Assembly: GCA_022827945.1 (NCBI GenBank)
Contig: JAJEIT010000054.1
Coordinates: forward strand, 1-35,185
Length of the DNA: 35,185 nt
Source: Dehalococcoidia bacterium
GTDB taxonomy: Bacteria; Chloroflexota; Dehalococcoidia; Tepidiformales; Tepidiformaceae
Direction of reading: 5' to 3'
Translations under genes and position numbers: made by a program
The notes under the pieces: generated by a model
The model's input: only the letters and a program-made list of their open reading frames with translations
What the model was told of the DNA's origin: nothing
The model's database searches: none
Shown here: one piece after another, positions 16,349-25,996 of the stretch
Layout: each line of letters begins with the position of its first letter
Numbering within the stretch: the stretch's first letter is position 1

Positions 16349-16845
16349 CGGCGCGGAATCGGGTCGAGGCCGAGCATCCGCCGGGCCTGCCAGAGGTGTT
16401 CGAGGTCGTGCTTGTAGAGGTCGCGCACCAGGTCGATGAGCGCCACCTCGCCCCGGTAGGGATGCATCGCCGTCCGCTCCCACTCCGACCGCGAGAGGCC
16501 CCAGAGCGAGTACGACGTGTCCTGGCGCGCGTGGGAGAAGCCCGAGATCGCCTCGTCGATGTTCACGTACTGGTAGTCCTCGGGGAAGGGGATGTTGTCG
16601 AGGTCGATGTTGCGGATAGGCGCGAACGGTCGCCGCAGGATCGTCTCGAACTGCTCGGTCGTCTCCCGCTCAACCTCGCGCAAGTGAAACGCGATCGCGA
16701 GCAGGCACCACCCCTCATCCTGCCCCTCCCCCGGCTCTCGCGCTTGCCGCTCGCTCGTCGACCAGAGCAAGCCACGCAGCTCACCCGCCGCTTCCCCCAG
16801 CGCCTTCAGGAGAAACCGGTCGCTGCTGGTGGGGGCCTCCTGCAT
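16345..16845 (-). CDS. DinB-like four-helix-bundle protein
   Basis: 166-aa protein of the DinB/YfiT superfamily, metal-binding four-helix bundles that often act as thiol-dependent transferases or have unknown roles. The histidine triad expected for the metal is His54 in IAFHLREVER plus His146 and His150 in LYKHDLEHLWQARRML. It lacks a fused domain. TAGAAT ends 6 nt before the ATG and there is no SD, indicating a leaderless message. The stop overlaps folP. The name does not imply an SOS role here; no LexA-like site is seen. Confidence 0.85.
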   Translation of the reverse strand: MQEAPTSSDRFLLKALGEAAGELRGLLWSTSERQAREPGEGQDEGWCLLAIAFHLREVERETTEQFETILRRPFAPIRNIDLDNIPFPEDYQYVNIDEAISGFSHARQDTSYSLWGLSRSEWERTAMHPYRGEVALIDLVRDLYKHDLEHLWQARRMLGLDPIPRR

Positions 16846-16851
16846 GCGCCC

Positions 16852-16857
16852 ATTCTA
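16852..16857 (-). promoter_or_regulatory. Leaderless-type -10 (TAGAAT) for the dinB-folP operon
   Basis: TAGAAT (5 of 6 consensus, minus strand) ends 6 nt before ATG 16845. It lies between the pyrE stop and the DinB start, so dinB-folP can be transcribed without pyrE. Confidence 0.55.
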
Positions 16858-16883
16858 CGAACCCTGCCAACCCCACCTGCGAC

Positions 16884-17441
16884 TCAGGTGATGACCAGGT
16901 CCACGCCCTCGCGACAGAGGTCGCAGGACTCCGGTTCCCAGGAGGCGACCTCCACCCTCAGGCAGGCGTGAAGCGGTGCTCCGAAGTCGGGCGAGGCGCC
17001 CCGGCTGACCATTACCCCCACTCCAACGACCTCGGCGCCCCGTTCGCGCACGGCGTCGACCGTATCGCGGACGCTGCCCCCGGTCGTCAGCACGTCGTCG
17101 ACCACGAGCACGCGGTCGCCCGCTCCCAGCTCGAACCCGCGCCGGAACTCGCGCCCCCGGCCCTCGTCTTTCCGCTCCGCGATGATCGCCTTCAAGCCCA
17201 TCCGCCGGGCCACCTCGAAGGCGAGGATGACCCCGCCCGTCGTCGGCCCCGCCACGATGTTCGCCCCGCTGTCGGCGAACCGCTCCGCCATCTCCGCGCA
17301 GAGCTCGCCTGTCACGTCCGGCCACTGCAGGATGCGGAACTTCTCGATGTAGGTGTCGGCGTGCCGGCCGCTGGCGAGCTGGAAGTGCCCTTGCAGCATC
17401 GCGCCGCGCTCTTCGAGCTGTTCCCGAAGGGTGTCGCTCAC
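16884..17441 (-). CDS. pyrE: Orotate phosphoribosyltransferase
   Basis: Makes OMP from orotate and PRPP in pyrimidine synthesis. The 185-aa protein has GHFQLASGRHADTYIEK, ANIVAGPTTGGVILAFEVAR, the AER-containing loop before EFRRGFELGAGD, the PRPP motif VLVVDDVLTTGGSV and the C-terminal CDLC pair. This loop with RRGFEL is typical of the PyrE form in Thermus, cyanobacteria and Chloroflexota. The GTG at 17441 overlaps the lepB stop as GTGA. It is the canonical member of the two PyrE-like proteins in the window. Confidence 0.92.
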   Translation of the reverse strand: MSDTLREQLEERGAMLQGHFQLASGRHADTYIEKFRILQWPDVTGELCAEMAERFADSGANIVAGPTTGGVILAFEVARRMGLKAIIAERKDEGRGREFRRGFELGAGDRVLVVDDVLTTGGSVRDTVDAVRERGAEVVGVGVMVSRGASPDFGAPLHACLRVEVASWEPESCDLCREGVDLVIT

Positions 17442-18340
17442 GGTTCCGCTGGCTCCTCTGGTTCGTCTGGCTCCGAGGGTTGCGATGGCGCCGGCGCCGT
17501 TGCCCCGGTCAGCTCCGCGCCGCCGTTCGGCGCCAGCCCGAAGGAATCGAACGGCCAGTAGCGCAGGAGCGCCTTCCCCACGATGCGTTCCCGGGGCACC
17601 AGTCCTATCCGGCCGCTGCGGCTGTCCTGGCTGCTGTTCCGGTTGTCTCCCAGCACGTAGTAGTGGCGCGCCGGGATGAGGATCTCGGGGCGTGTGTCGC
17701 TCCATGCCTCCGTGATGTACGGCTCCTCCAGCAACTGCCCGTTGATGTACACCCTGCCCTGCACGATCTCGATGCGTTCGCCCGGTAACGCGATGACGCG
17801 CTTGATGAGGTCGTTCCCGCTTCCCGCCGAGCTTTCGAACACGATGATGTCGCCGCGCCCGGGATCTCCGAAGACCGTTCGCACGTCGCCGGCCTCGGCA
17901 TCGACGAACGGGATGAAGTCGGTGAGCCGGTCCATGTTGATCTCGGCGTAGCCCAGCTTGTTCACGAGGATGTGCTGGCCGTGGTCGAGCGTCGGGAACA
18001 TCGAGTACCCCTCGACGAGGTAGTTCTGCAGGCTCGCCCGCACCGCAAGGAACACCAGCAGCGCAAGCAGCGCCGTCTCGATGATCTCCCGGATCAGCTT
18101 GCGGCTGCGGTCCGGCTTCTCCGCCACCGCCGGCACGGCCACCCCCTCCGTCCACGAAGGCACCAGGAACGCCTCCGCCTCCAGCGCCGGAAGCTCGCTG
18201 GCCGCGACTTCCCGGCCTGTGGCGGAGCGCGCTTCCGCCACAGGCGGCATCAGGCCCCCGCCGATGATGGGCGCGGACTCGTCGGGCGCGGGCGTTTCCT
18301 CCGGCGGGGAGCCGGGAGCGCGTTCGTCTGCGGAAGGCAC
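17438..18340 (-). CDS. lepB: Signal peptidase I
   Basis: Membrane serine protease that removes signal peptides from exported proteins. The 300-aa protein has an 80-residue acidic/Pro-rich cytoplasmic N-terminus, one membrane segment (about 86-103), then Ser113 in GYSMFPTL and Lys180 in LIKRVIALPGE, which form the catalytic dyad. GDNRNSSQDSR follows. The C-terminus is a short repeat-like Glu/Pro tail. The frame starts at GTG 18340, 6 nt after TAGGCT; an internal ATG (codon 31) cannot be excluded. It heads the lepB-pyrE pair. Confidence 0.94.
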   Translation of the reverse strand: MPSADERAPGSPPEETPAPDESAPIIGGGLMPPVAEARSATGREVAASELPALEAEAFLVPSWTEGVAVPAVAEKPDRSRKLIREIIETALLALLVFLAVRASLQNYLVEGYSMFPTLDHGQHILVNKLGYAEINMDRLTDFIPFVDAEAGDVRTVFGDPGRGDIIVFESSAGSGNDLIKRVIALPGERIEIVQGRVYINGQLLEEPYITEAWSDTRPEILIPARHYYVLGDNRNSSQDSRSGRIGLVPRERIVGKALLRYWPFDSFGLAPNGGAELTGATAPAPSQPSEPDEPEEPAEP

Positions 18341-18346
18341 CCCCCG

Positions 18347-18352
18347 AGCCTA
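18347..18352 (-). promoter_or_regulatory. Leaderless-type -10 (TAGGCT) for lepB
   Basis: TAGGCT on the minus strand ends 6 nt before GTG 18340. It is identical in sequence and spacing to the site before the BtuF-like gene. Confidence 0.5.
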
Positions 18353-18440
18353 TCACTTGTCCTTACGAACAGGTCGCGCGTCTCGTTCCGGTCGCCTACG
18401 CTCGGTGCAGCTCGCAACGAGTGCGAGCCCTGGAGGCCGG

Positions 18441-19181
18441 ATGAAACGCGCTCGAATGCTCGTCTCCCTCGTAGCCGTGGCGGCGGTGCTGGTACTGGCC
18501 TCGGCCTGCTTCGAGGCATCCGTCGAAGAAGGCGGCGAGGAGGTGCGTTCCATCAGCGTGAACGGTACGGGCGAGGTCCGCGCCGAGCCCGACATCGCAA
18601 CGGTAAGCACCGGCGTCGAGGTCCGCGCCGAGACCGTTGCGGCGGCCCGCGCGGGCGCGGCCGAGGCCGCGAATGCCGTCATCGCCACGCTCCGGGACCG
18701 CGGCGTCGAAGCAAGCGACATCCGCACCGTCAACTTTTACGTCTACCCCGAGTACGACTACCGCAATGAGACCCCGCGGGTGACGGGCTACGTCTTCTCG
18801 AACACCGTCCAGGTGACTATCCGCGATGTCGAGGCCGTCGGCGACCTGATTGACGCCATTGCCGCTGCCGGCGGCGATGCCGTCCGCTTCGACGGCATCT
18901 CGTTCTCCCACGCCGATCCCGGAGCCCTCGCCGAGCAGGCCCGCGAGCGTGCCGTCGCCGACGCCCGAGCCAAGGCGGAGCAACTCGCCGCGCTCACCGG
19001 GGTCACCCTCGGACCCATCATCACCGTCATCGAGACCAGCTGGGCGGCTCCGTTTGTGGGGCTGGCGCCCCGTGCCGAGTTCGCCGCGGACGACAGCCTC
19101 GGCATGTCGATCCAGCCTGGCACGTCCGCGGTGACGGTCACCGTGCAGGCCGCCTGGGAGATCGCGGACGAGGACGAATAG
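18441..19181 (+). CDS. SIMPL (DUF541) domain lipoprotein
   Basis: 246-aa exported protein of the SIMPL/DUF541 family (YggE, Omp28-like BP26), whose members protect against oxidative stress or form periplasmic rings; the mechanism is not settled. The N-terminus is a signal peptide with LASAC, so Cys23 is a probable lipid site. The domain begins SISVNGTGEVRAEPDIATVS and has RTVNFYVYPEYDYRN, TGYVFSNTVQVTIRDVEAVG and ARAKAEQLAALTGVTLG. The ATG at 18441 has GGAGG 4 nt upstream; the open frame continues upstream to 18081 but is antisense to lepB. It diverges from lepB and converges on the Nudix-like gene with 6 nt between. Confidence 0.9.
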   Translation: MKRARMLVSLVAVAAVLVLASACFEASVEEGGEEVRSISVNGTGEVRAEPDIATVSTGVEVRAETVAAARAGAAEAANAVIATLRDRGVEASDIRTVNFYVYPEYDYRNETPRVTGYVFSNTVQVTIRDVEAVGDLIDAIAAAGGDAVRFDGISFSHADPGALAEQARERAVADARAKAEQLAALTGVTLGPIITVIETSWAAPFVGLAPRAEFAADDSLGMSIQPGTSAVTVTVQAAWEIADEDE

Positions 19182-19187
19182 CCGGGG

Positions 19188-19763
19188 TTAGCTGTCCAGC
19201 TTTCCTGTGCGCTCCAGGATCATGTAACGGCTAAGCCCCTTCGTGAAGTGCTGGTGGAGCGAGGGGTAGCGAACCCGCAGTTCGTTCTGGAACTGGTTCA
19301 TCGGGTAGCGGCGTCGGTGGTAGCCGGAGCCTTCGGGGATCGGGCCTACCTCGCTCGCCACGGCCACATACAGGGGCCTCAGGGACCGGAAGTGCGTCTC
19401 GTACTGCTCGTTGTAGCTTGTCGCCTCGCAGTCGAGATAGCCGAGCAGCAGCGTTTGCGAGATGGTGGCGCCGATCTGCTCACGCGCCGCCCGTGCGATG
19501 AACTCCCCGGGTGTCTCGCCTTGGCCGATCTCGCCCTCCACGACTCGCCAGCCGTCGCCGTCCTCGTCGGGTTCCGTCACGTAGCCGTAGTCGCCACGGA
19601 CGACGCACGCGTAGCCGAAGAGCGCCGGCCGGTCGTCGGGAAGGGACTCCTCTTCCTCGACGTATTCCGAGCGCCAGTCGCGCCCGAGGATGATTTCGGT
19701 CTTCCCGTGGAAATGAACCTCCGGGATCGGGACCTTGGGCATGGGGATGTCGCCGAGTGGCAT
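19188..19763 (-). CDS. Nudix-fold-like protein with degenerate Nudix box
   Basis: 191-aa protein. GEIGQGETPGEFIARAARE continuing through QIGA aligns with the Nudix box G-x5-E-x7-RE-U-x-EE-x-GU with Gly, Glu and Arg in place. The Glu next to the box Arg is Ala, and one of the paired metal-binding Glu is Gln. Hydrolysis is therefore probably impaired. FGYACVVRGDYGYV before the box and LLLGYLDCEATSYNEQYETHF after it look like Nudix strands. It may be a sensor or a repurposed enzyme. The start is 2 nt past the GcvT-like stop, with GGAGGAAG upstream, so it is the third gene of an MBL-GcvT-Nudix operon. Confidence 0.65.
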   Translation of the reverse strand: MPLGDIPMPKVPIPEVHFHGKTEIILGRDWRSEYVEEEESLPDDRPALFGYACVVRGDYGYVTEPDEDGDGWRVVEGEIGQGETPGEFIARAAREQIGATISQTLLLGYLDCEATSYNEQYETHFRSLRPLYVAVASEVGPIPEGSGYHRRRYPMNQFQNELRVRYPSLHQHFTKGLSRYMILERTGKLDS

Positions 19764-19765
19764 CG

Positions 19766-20812
19766 CTACGTCTTCCTCCGCCGGTAGAGCGGCGTCTGCG
19801 CGACCAGCGCGCGTGCCCCACCTACCGAAATCGCTGTGCCTGGATGGCTCCGGTTCCGATTGAGTATTGCCAGTCCTGCCGCAGCGTCAAGGGCGAACGA
19901 CCGCGCACAGCTGCGAAGCTCCCCCACGACCTGCTCGTCCGCCAGCGCCGGCGTCCCCACCGGCGGCGCCTCCGCCCCCTCGAACAGGAGTGCGCTGAGC
20001 ACGCGCGCAGGCTCGTCCGAGGGAAGGCCCAGCACCTCGCTCAGTCCCGCCTCCGCCGGCGTGAGCCCGGTCTCCAGGTCCGGCGTGAAGGCCGGAACGC
20101 CCGCCTCGATGCGCGCGATCTCCTGCGCCCCCGCGCCCGCCAGCCCCACCCCCGATGCCTGCAGCAGCCCCAGCAGGTGTTCCGCCACGGGCGGGGCGAC
20201 CATGAACTCGAAGCCGTCCTCGCCGACGCTGCTCGTGCGGATCGCCAGCGCCCGGTAGCCGTGGAACTCGAACGGGGACGCGTGCATCGAAGGCAGCCGT
20301 GGCGGGAGTTCCTCATTCACGTGCCGTGCGGCTGCCTCCGCCGCCCCTGGCCCCGCGATCCCGATCAGGCAGGTCGTCGCCGTGCGGTCCTGGATCGCCA
20401 CGTCGTATCCCTCTCCGACCGCGTCCTCAAGCATCGCCATCGTCGTGGCGCCCCTGCCCGGCTCCCCCATGACGATGTAGGCGATACCGCCAGTCCTGGC
20501 GACCAGCGCGAGGTCCGCGAGCCGGCCGCCCGCGTCGAGCGCGGCCGCCCGAACCGCCCGCCCCTCCTGCAGCTCCCCGGCAGCGTCCCCGAAGACTGCC
20601 CCCAGCACTGCCCCTGCGTCCGTGCCGCTTACCAGCAACCGCGTCCGGTCCGAGCGGTCGAAGGCGACGGCGTTCGACCGCAGCCCCGCGTACTCGTCTT
20701 CGCTGTCGCCGTAGCTCTCGGGAAGGCGCCAGCCGCCACGCAGCCGGAACGTTGCGCCCAGCGCCTCGTGGACCGCGTGCAGGGCCAGCCGGTTGATGCC
20801 CGCTTCCGTCAC
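19766..20812 (-). CDS. GcvT/YgfZ-family folate-binding aminomethyltransferase-like protein
   Basis: 348-aa protein of the aminomethyltransferase fold (GcvT, YgfZ, sarcosine dehydrogenase C-terminus). Evidence is LRSNAVAFDRSDRTRLLVSG, GGRLADLALVARTGG and SSVGEDGFEFMVAP. TGLTPAEAGLSEVLGL resembles the LTPxEAGL of GcvT proteins. The GGxxDD pocket motif is GGRLAD here, with one Asp lost. The YgfZ signature KGCYxGQE is absent. No other glycine cleavage genes are nearby, so a role in C1 transfer on another substrate is likelier than T-protein. GTG 20812 overlaps the MBL stop as GTGA. Confidence 0.8.
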   Translation of the reverse strand: MTEAGINRLALHAVHEALGATFRLRGGWRLPESYGDSEDEYAGLRSNAVAFDRSDRTRLLVSGTDAGAVLGAVFGDAAGELQEGRAVRAAALDAGGRLADLALVARTGGIAYIVMGEPGRGATTMAMLEDAVGEGYDVAIQDRTATTCLIGIAGPGAAEAAARHVNEELPPRLPSMHASPFEFHGYRALAIRTSSVGEDGFEFMVAPPVAEHLLGLLQASGVGLAGAGAQEIARIEAGVPAFTPDLETGLTPAEAGLSEVLGLPSDEPARVLSALLFEGAEAPPVGTPALADEQVVGELRSCARSFALDAAAGLAILNRNRSHPGTAISVGGARALVAQTPLYRRRKT

Positions 20813-21666
20813 TCCTCGACGAAGCGCCGCCGCCCGTCGACCTCGGTCAGGCGCCCCACCCCCGGGAACGCGTTGTGCACGCACACGAGCAGGGCGTTCT
20901 CGCGCACGGCGCGCTCCATCAGGCGCTTCTTCGTCTCCAGCGAGACCACGGGCAGGATGTCGAAGGCCGCGATCCATGCCGGGCGCTCCGCCTGCACGGC
21001 GTGGTGCACCAGGTCGCCGGTGTAGATGGCCGTCTCTCCGCCCGAGCTCAGCACGATCGAGGCGTGGTCGGCGGTATGACCGGGCGTCGGCAGGAACGTG
21101 ATGCCGGGCAGGAACTCCCGCTCGCCGTCCACCAGCTCGAGCTGTCCCGCCTGCTCCAGCGGCTCGAAGTTCGGGGCCAGGTACGTCGCGCGCGTGCGGT
21201 CGTTCGGGTGCATCGCCGCCTCGTACTCGCCCTCCTGGATGAAGTAGCGCGCGTTCGGGAACGTCGGCCGAATCTCGCCGTCCCGCTCGCTCGTGTTCCA
21301 GCCGCAGTGGTCCGTGTGCAGGTGCGTGTTGACGACGTGGGTCACGTCCCCGGGGGCGACGCCGATCGCCGCCAGCTCATCGAGCAGCGTGCCGTACTCG
21401 CCCGGCCAGATCCGCTCACGCTCACGCTCCGTGTACTTCGTGCCCATGCCCGTCTCGACCAGCACGACGTTGCCGCCGTGGCGCACGAGCATGCAGTTGA
21501 GCGCCAGCGGAATGCGGTGCTGCTCGTCGATATTCTCGCTGCCGACCACGGGTTCCCAGAGGATGCGTGGCACCAGCCCGAATATCGCCCCGCCGTCGAG
21601 CTTGATGTGCCCGTCGGAGACGACCGCGATGTCGAATTCGCCCGTTCGGTAGGTTGCCGCCGCCAT
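20809..21666 (-). CDS. MBL-fold metallo-hydrolase
   Basis: 285-aa metallo-beta-lactamase-fold hydrolase of the AHL-lactonase/glyoxalase-II-like group. The metal motif is NTHLHTDHCGW, with later ligands in PTPGHTADHASIVL (His), IYTGDLVHHA (Asp) and CVHNAFPGVG (His). No signal peptide. The substrate is unknown; it heads an operon with a GcvT-like and a Nudix-like protein. TACTGT ends 6 nt before the ATG and no SD is present, indicating a leaderless start; the open frame upstream of 21666 is antisense to the DUF1385 gene and is rejected. Confidence 0.9.
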   Translation of the reverse strand: MAAATYRTGEFDIAVVSDGHIKLDGGAIFGLVPRILWEPVVGSENIDEQHRIPLALNCMLVRHGGNVVLVETGMGTKYTERERERIWPGEYGTLLDELAAIGVAPGDVTHVVNTHLHTDHCGWNTSERDGEIRPTFPNARYFIQEGEYEAAMHPNDRTRATYLAPNFEPLEQAGQLELVDGEREFLPGITFLPTPGHTADHASIVLSSGGETAIYTGDLVHHAVQAERPAWIAAFDILPVVSLETKKRLMERAVRENALLVCVHNAFPGVGRLTEVDGRRRFVEE

Positions 21667-21672
21667 GGCGCA

Positions 21673-21678
21673 ACAGTA
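21673..21678 (-). promoter_or_regulatory. Leaderless-type -10 (TACTGT) for the MBL operon
   Basis: TACTGT on the minus strand ends 6 nt before ATG 21666. It fits the same pattern as at nine other starts. Confidence 0.45.
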
Positions 21679-21713
21679 CGGACCACCGCCCCTGCGCGCC
21701 AGAAGGCGCGCCG

Positions 21714-22658
21714 CTAGTCCTCGGTCGCCGACTCCACCGCCATTTCGAAGGCCGCGATGGCGACCTCGATCTGGTCGTCTTCCGGAACCCGTGTCGTCAG
21801 CGCCTGCAGCGCGATGTTCGGGACGAACAGCGCCCGCACGAACGCGTTCGACTCGTAGCGAGCGCCGAATCGCAGTACCTCGTAGCTGATGCCCGCGATC
21901 GGCGGCAGCAGCACGATCCGCGAGGCGAGACGCACGACGAGTCCCTGGTCCACCAGCAGGTCGAATGCGAGGAACGCCGCCAGCGCGATGATGATCACGA
22001 TCACGAGGAAGCTCGTCCCGCAGCGGGTGTGCTCCTTGGGGAACCGGCGCACGTCCGCCACTTCCAGCGGCCGCGCCGCCTCGTAGGCGTGGATCGTCAT
22101 GTGCTCGGCGCCGTGGTACTGGAATACCCGGCGGATGTCGGGCATGAGCCCGATGAGCGCGATGTAGGCCACGAAGAGCGCCAGCCGCACCGCCGCCTCG
22201 ATCGCGACTACGCCCGCCCGCGCGATTCCCTGCGACTCGAGGAAGTTCGCGAGCAGCACCGGTCCCACGAAGAAGATGGCGATCGCGAAGATGATCCCGA
22301 TCGCCATCGAGAACCACATCGCCGCGTCGGTGAATGGCTCCTCCTCCGGGTCCGGTGGAGTGGTCGGAGCCTCCTCGTCGGCTCCCTCCTCCGGCTCGTC
22401 GAGGGCGATACGGGAGGAGTAGTTGATGGCGCGCAGCCCCAGCGAGAGCGTCTCCCACAGCACGACGGCGCCCCGCACCAGCGGGACCCGTCGCAGCGGT
22501 CCTGTCGTGAAGCCGGTCAGCTCTTCCGAATGCCGCACGATCTCGCCGCCGGGGTGGCGAACGGCCACGGCCATGTGCCGCGGCGCGCGGATCATCACGC
22601 CCTCGATTACGGCCTGGCCGCCGTAGTACACGTCCGGACGCTGAGGGGCGGCGCTCAT
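21714..22658 (-). CDS. DUF1385 family membrane protein
   Basis: 314-aa polytopic protein of the YqhQ/DUF1385 family, function unproven. Signature motifs are YYGGQAVIEGVMIR at the N-terminus, FQYHGAEHMTIHAYE in the middle and EHTRCGTSFLVI. Four hydrophobic segments lie at about residues 113-137, 155-175, 214-233 and 240-258. An acidic loop separates the N-terminal part from the first segment. Members are often next to rpmE and prfA in genomes, and rpmE is immediately upstream here. The SD is weak (AAAGG 11 nt before the ATG). Confidence 0.9.
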   Translation of the reverse strand: MSAAPQRPDVYYGGQAVIEGVMIRAPRHMAVAVRHPGGEIVRHSEELTGFTTGPLRRVPLVRGAVVLWETLSLGLRAINYSSRIALDEPEEGADEEAPTTPPDPEEEPFTDAAMWFSMAIGIIFAIAIFFVGPVLLANFLESQGIARAGVVAIEAAVRLALFVAYIALIGLMPDIRRVFQYHGAEHMTIHAYEAARPLEVADVRRFPKEHTRCGTSFLVIVIIIALAAFLAFDLLVDQGLVVRLASRIVLLPPIAGISYEVLRFGARYESNAFVRALFVPNIALQALTTRVPEDDQIEVAIAAFEMAVESATED

Positions 22659-22706
22659 GGGCCGATCAGCCTTTGCCTCGGGTCTGGCCGGTGGGAGCGT
22701 GAGGCC

Positions 22707-22734
22707 GCATCACTCCCGGCCCTGAGGGTGATGC
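22707..22734. terminator. Hairpin between rpmE and the DUF1385 gene
   Basis: GCATCAC (22707-22713) pairs with GTGATGC (22728-22734) around a GC-rich 14-nt loop, just after the rpmE stop on the minus strand. No U-tract. It may attenuate readthrough from the L21-L27-L31 transcript into DUF1385. Confidence 0.4.
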
Positions 22735-22738
22735 CGTT

Positions 22739-22948
22739 CTACGAGGGGTCCCCGAGCGAATAGCGGCGCTGGAAGCGCTCAACCCGGCCCGCCGTGTCGA
22801 CGATGCGCTGCTCGCCGGTGAAGAACGGGTGGCACTCGCTGCAGACGTCGATGTGCATCTGCTCCTTGGTGGCCCGCGTTTCTATGCGGTTGCCGCACGA
22901 GCAGGTGATCACGGCGTCGATGTACTCGGGATGAATCTCGGCCTTCAC
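22739..22948 (-). CDS. rpmE: Ribosomal protein L31 (zinc-binding form)
   Basis: 69-aa large-subunit protein at the intersubunit bridge. It is the zinc-containing C+ form with Cys16, Cys18, Cys36 and Cys39 in CSC and CSECHPFFTG. KAEIHPEY at the start is standard. Starts at GTG 22948; the AGGAG SD overlaps the end of rpmA, 4 nt between genes, so translation is coupled. Confidence 0.97.
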   Translation of the reverse strand: MKAEIHPEYIDAVITCSCGNRIETRATKEQMHIDVCSECHPFFTGEQRIVDTAGRVERFQRRYSLGDPS

Positions 22949-22952
22949 CGCG

Positions 22953-23222
22953 TTACTCCTGGCCCGCCGGCGCGAGCACGCTCACGCGCTTGCGGCGTCC
23001 CTTGGCGTGCGGGCTGAACTTCACGGTGCCCTCCACCTTCGCGAAGATGGTGAAGTCCCGGCCAAGTCCCACGTTCTCTCCCGGATGGAAGCGGGTGCCG
23101 CGCTGCCGCAGGATGATCGTCCCCGGCGTCACGTACTCGCCGTCGTAGCGCTTCACGCCCAGCCGCTTGCTGTTGCTGTCGCGGCCGTTCTTGGTGCTGC
23201 CCAGGCCCTTCTTGTGCGCCAT
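22953..23222 (-). CDS. rpmA: Ribosomal protein L27
   Basis: 89-aa protein close to the peptidyl-transferase centre. [19 protein letters not shown] and [18 protein letters not shown] are diagnostic. The N-terminus begins directly with the mature-type AHKKG and lacks the cleavable extension seen in Firmicutes. The ATG lies just after rplU (3 nt between), with AAGGGG as SD. It is the middle gene of the L21-L27-L31 operon. Confidence 0.98.
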   Translation of the reverse strand: MAHKKGLGSTKNGRDSNSKRLGVKRYDGEYVTPGTIILRQRGTRFHPGENVGLGRDFTIFAKVEGTVKFSPHAKGRRKRVSVLAPAGQE

Positions 23223-23225
23223 GGC

Positions 23226-23537
23226 CTACCCCTTCGTGATCGACTCGACGACGAGCCGCGTGACGGGCTGCCGGTGCCCGAGCGTGCGCCGGTAGCGCAC
23301 CTTGTTCTTGTACTTCATGAAGCGCAGCTTCCGGTCCTTGCCGTGCTGCGCGATGCGCGCGGTCAATGACGCTCCGGGAACGGTCGGCTCGCCGACCTCG
23401 ACGTCCATGCCGTCGATCAGCAGCAGCACGTCGAAGTCGATGGTATCGCCGGGCTCGCCCTCAAGGCTGCCCACGTCGAACTCCTGCCCTTCCGTGAGCA
23501 TGAACTGGTGTCCGCCGGCTCGCACGATCGCCTGCAC
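23226..23537 (-). CDS. rplU: Ribosomal protein L21
   Basis: 103-aa 23S rRNA-binding protein. MQAIVRAGGHQFMLTEGQ and GKDRKLRFMKYKNKVRYRR are typical of L21. Translation begins at GTG 23537 with GGAG 8 nt upstream. It is first in the operon and driven by a TTGACC-16-TAGACT promoter. No L21 leader-peptide structure was recognised in the roughly 33-nt leader. Confidence 0.98.
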   Translation of the reverse strand: MQAIVRAGGHQFMLTEGQEFDVGSLEGEPGDTIDFDVLLLIDGMDVEVGEPTVPGASLTARIAQHGKDRKLRFMKYKNKVRYRRTLGHRQPVTRLVVESITKG

Positions 23538-23576
23538 TGGTTGCTCCGCTCGTTCCCGCTCTGACGGGGAAAGTTC

Positions 23577-23604
23577 AGTCTAGGAAGGCCCCCCGTAGGG
23601 TCAA
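23577..23604 (-). promoter_or_regulatory. Promoter of the rplU-rpmA-rpmE operon (TTGACC-16-TAGACT)
   Basis: Minus-strand -35 TTGACC (23604-23599) and -10 TAGACT (23582-23577) with a 16-bp spacer. Transcription near 23570 leaves about 33 nt before rplU. Confidence 0.6.
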
Positions 23605-23626
23605 CGCCTCATACGGACTCTGCGAC

Positions 23627-23643
23627 TTCGCGCCCCGCGCGAA
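23627..23643. terminator. Perfect hairpin behind the ftsH transcript
   Basis: TTCGCGC (23627-23633), loop CCC, and GCGCGAA (23637-23643) are exactly complementary. It lies between the microprotein stop and the rplU promoter on the same strand, so it can end the ftsH transcript. No U-tract. Confidence 0.5.
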
Positions 23644-23682
23644 TCAGCCAGGGAGTGACTGCTGCGAACTCTTCCGGCGGCC

Positions 23683-23787
23683 TCAGCCCTCCGATGCGAT
23701 GATGCAGTCCACGCACAGGTTGCTGTCGGAGTCCTTGTCGATCTCCGCGCCGCATGCGCTGCACTGTCGCGGTTCGTCGTCGCTCAT
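23683..23787 (-). CDS. 34-aa zinc-ribbon microprotein downstream of ftsH
   Basis: A short frame of 34 codons begins ATG at 23787 and ends TGA at 23685-23683. It has two CxxC pairs, CSAC (Cys9, Cys12) and CVDC (Cys25, Cys28), 12 residues apart, the spacing of a rubredoxin-type zinc ribbon. The flanks are acidic and hydrophilic (MSDDEPRQ at the start). The ATG is 25 nt after the ftsH stop on the same strand, so it probably shares its transcript. SD is weak (GGACGG next to the ATG). Function unknown. The Cys spacing makes coincidence unlikely, but expression is not shown. Confidence 0.65.
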   Translation of the reverse strand: MSDDEPRQCSACGAEIDKDSDSNLCVDCIIASEG

Positions 23788-23812
23788 CCGTCCGGCGACC
23801 GTGTTGGCAGGC

Positions 23813-25822
<2,010 letters not shown>

Positions 25823-25883
25823 AATGGGAACTCCTGGCGGCAAGGAGGCCGCTCAGAGAAGGTGTTTCTTGCTCTCGGAATCG

Positions 25884-25892
25884 AGTATAGCA
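25884..25892 (-). promoter_or_regulatory. Extended -10 (TGCTATACT) of ftsH
   Basis: TG-C-TATACT on the minus strand is an extended -10 with 5 of 6 matches in the hexamer. Just upstream is GGCCC-GTAA-GGGCC (25906-25919), a small symmetric element at the -35 region. The leader would be about 55 nt. Confidence 0.55.
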
Positions 25893-25982
25893 GAGCAACC
25901 GCCTTGGCCCGTAAGGGCCGACGAAAGCCACTGCGCAGTGGACACTACCGGGCCTCGCCCGTCCCTTCCACCCGACTTCCGC

Positions 25983-25988
25983 TAGACT
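25983..25988 (+). promoter_or_regulatory. Leaderless-type -10 (TAGACT) for npdG
   Basis: TAGACT ends 8 nt before ATG 25997 and no SD intervenes. Confidence 0.5.
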
Positions 25989-25996
25989 CCCCAGCC

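Noticed and set aside
16345..16845. SOS regulation of the DinB-like gene
   Set aside because: The family name is historical and no SOS-box-like dyad precedes the -10.
17442..18356. Upstream extension of the pyrE frame over lepB
   Set aside because: Gly/Arg-rich shadow of lepB. A GTG at 17441 overlapping the lepB stop is the natural start.
20813..20977. N-terminal extension of the GcvT-like frame over the MBL gene
   Set aside because: Composition is shadow-like, and GTG 20812 gives a GTGA junction.
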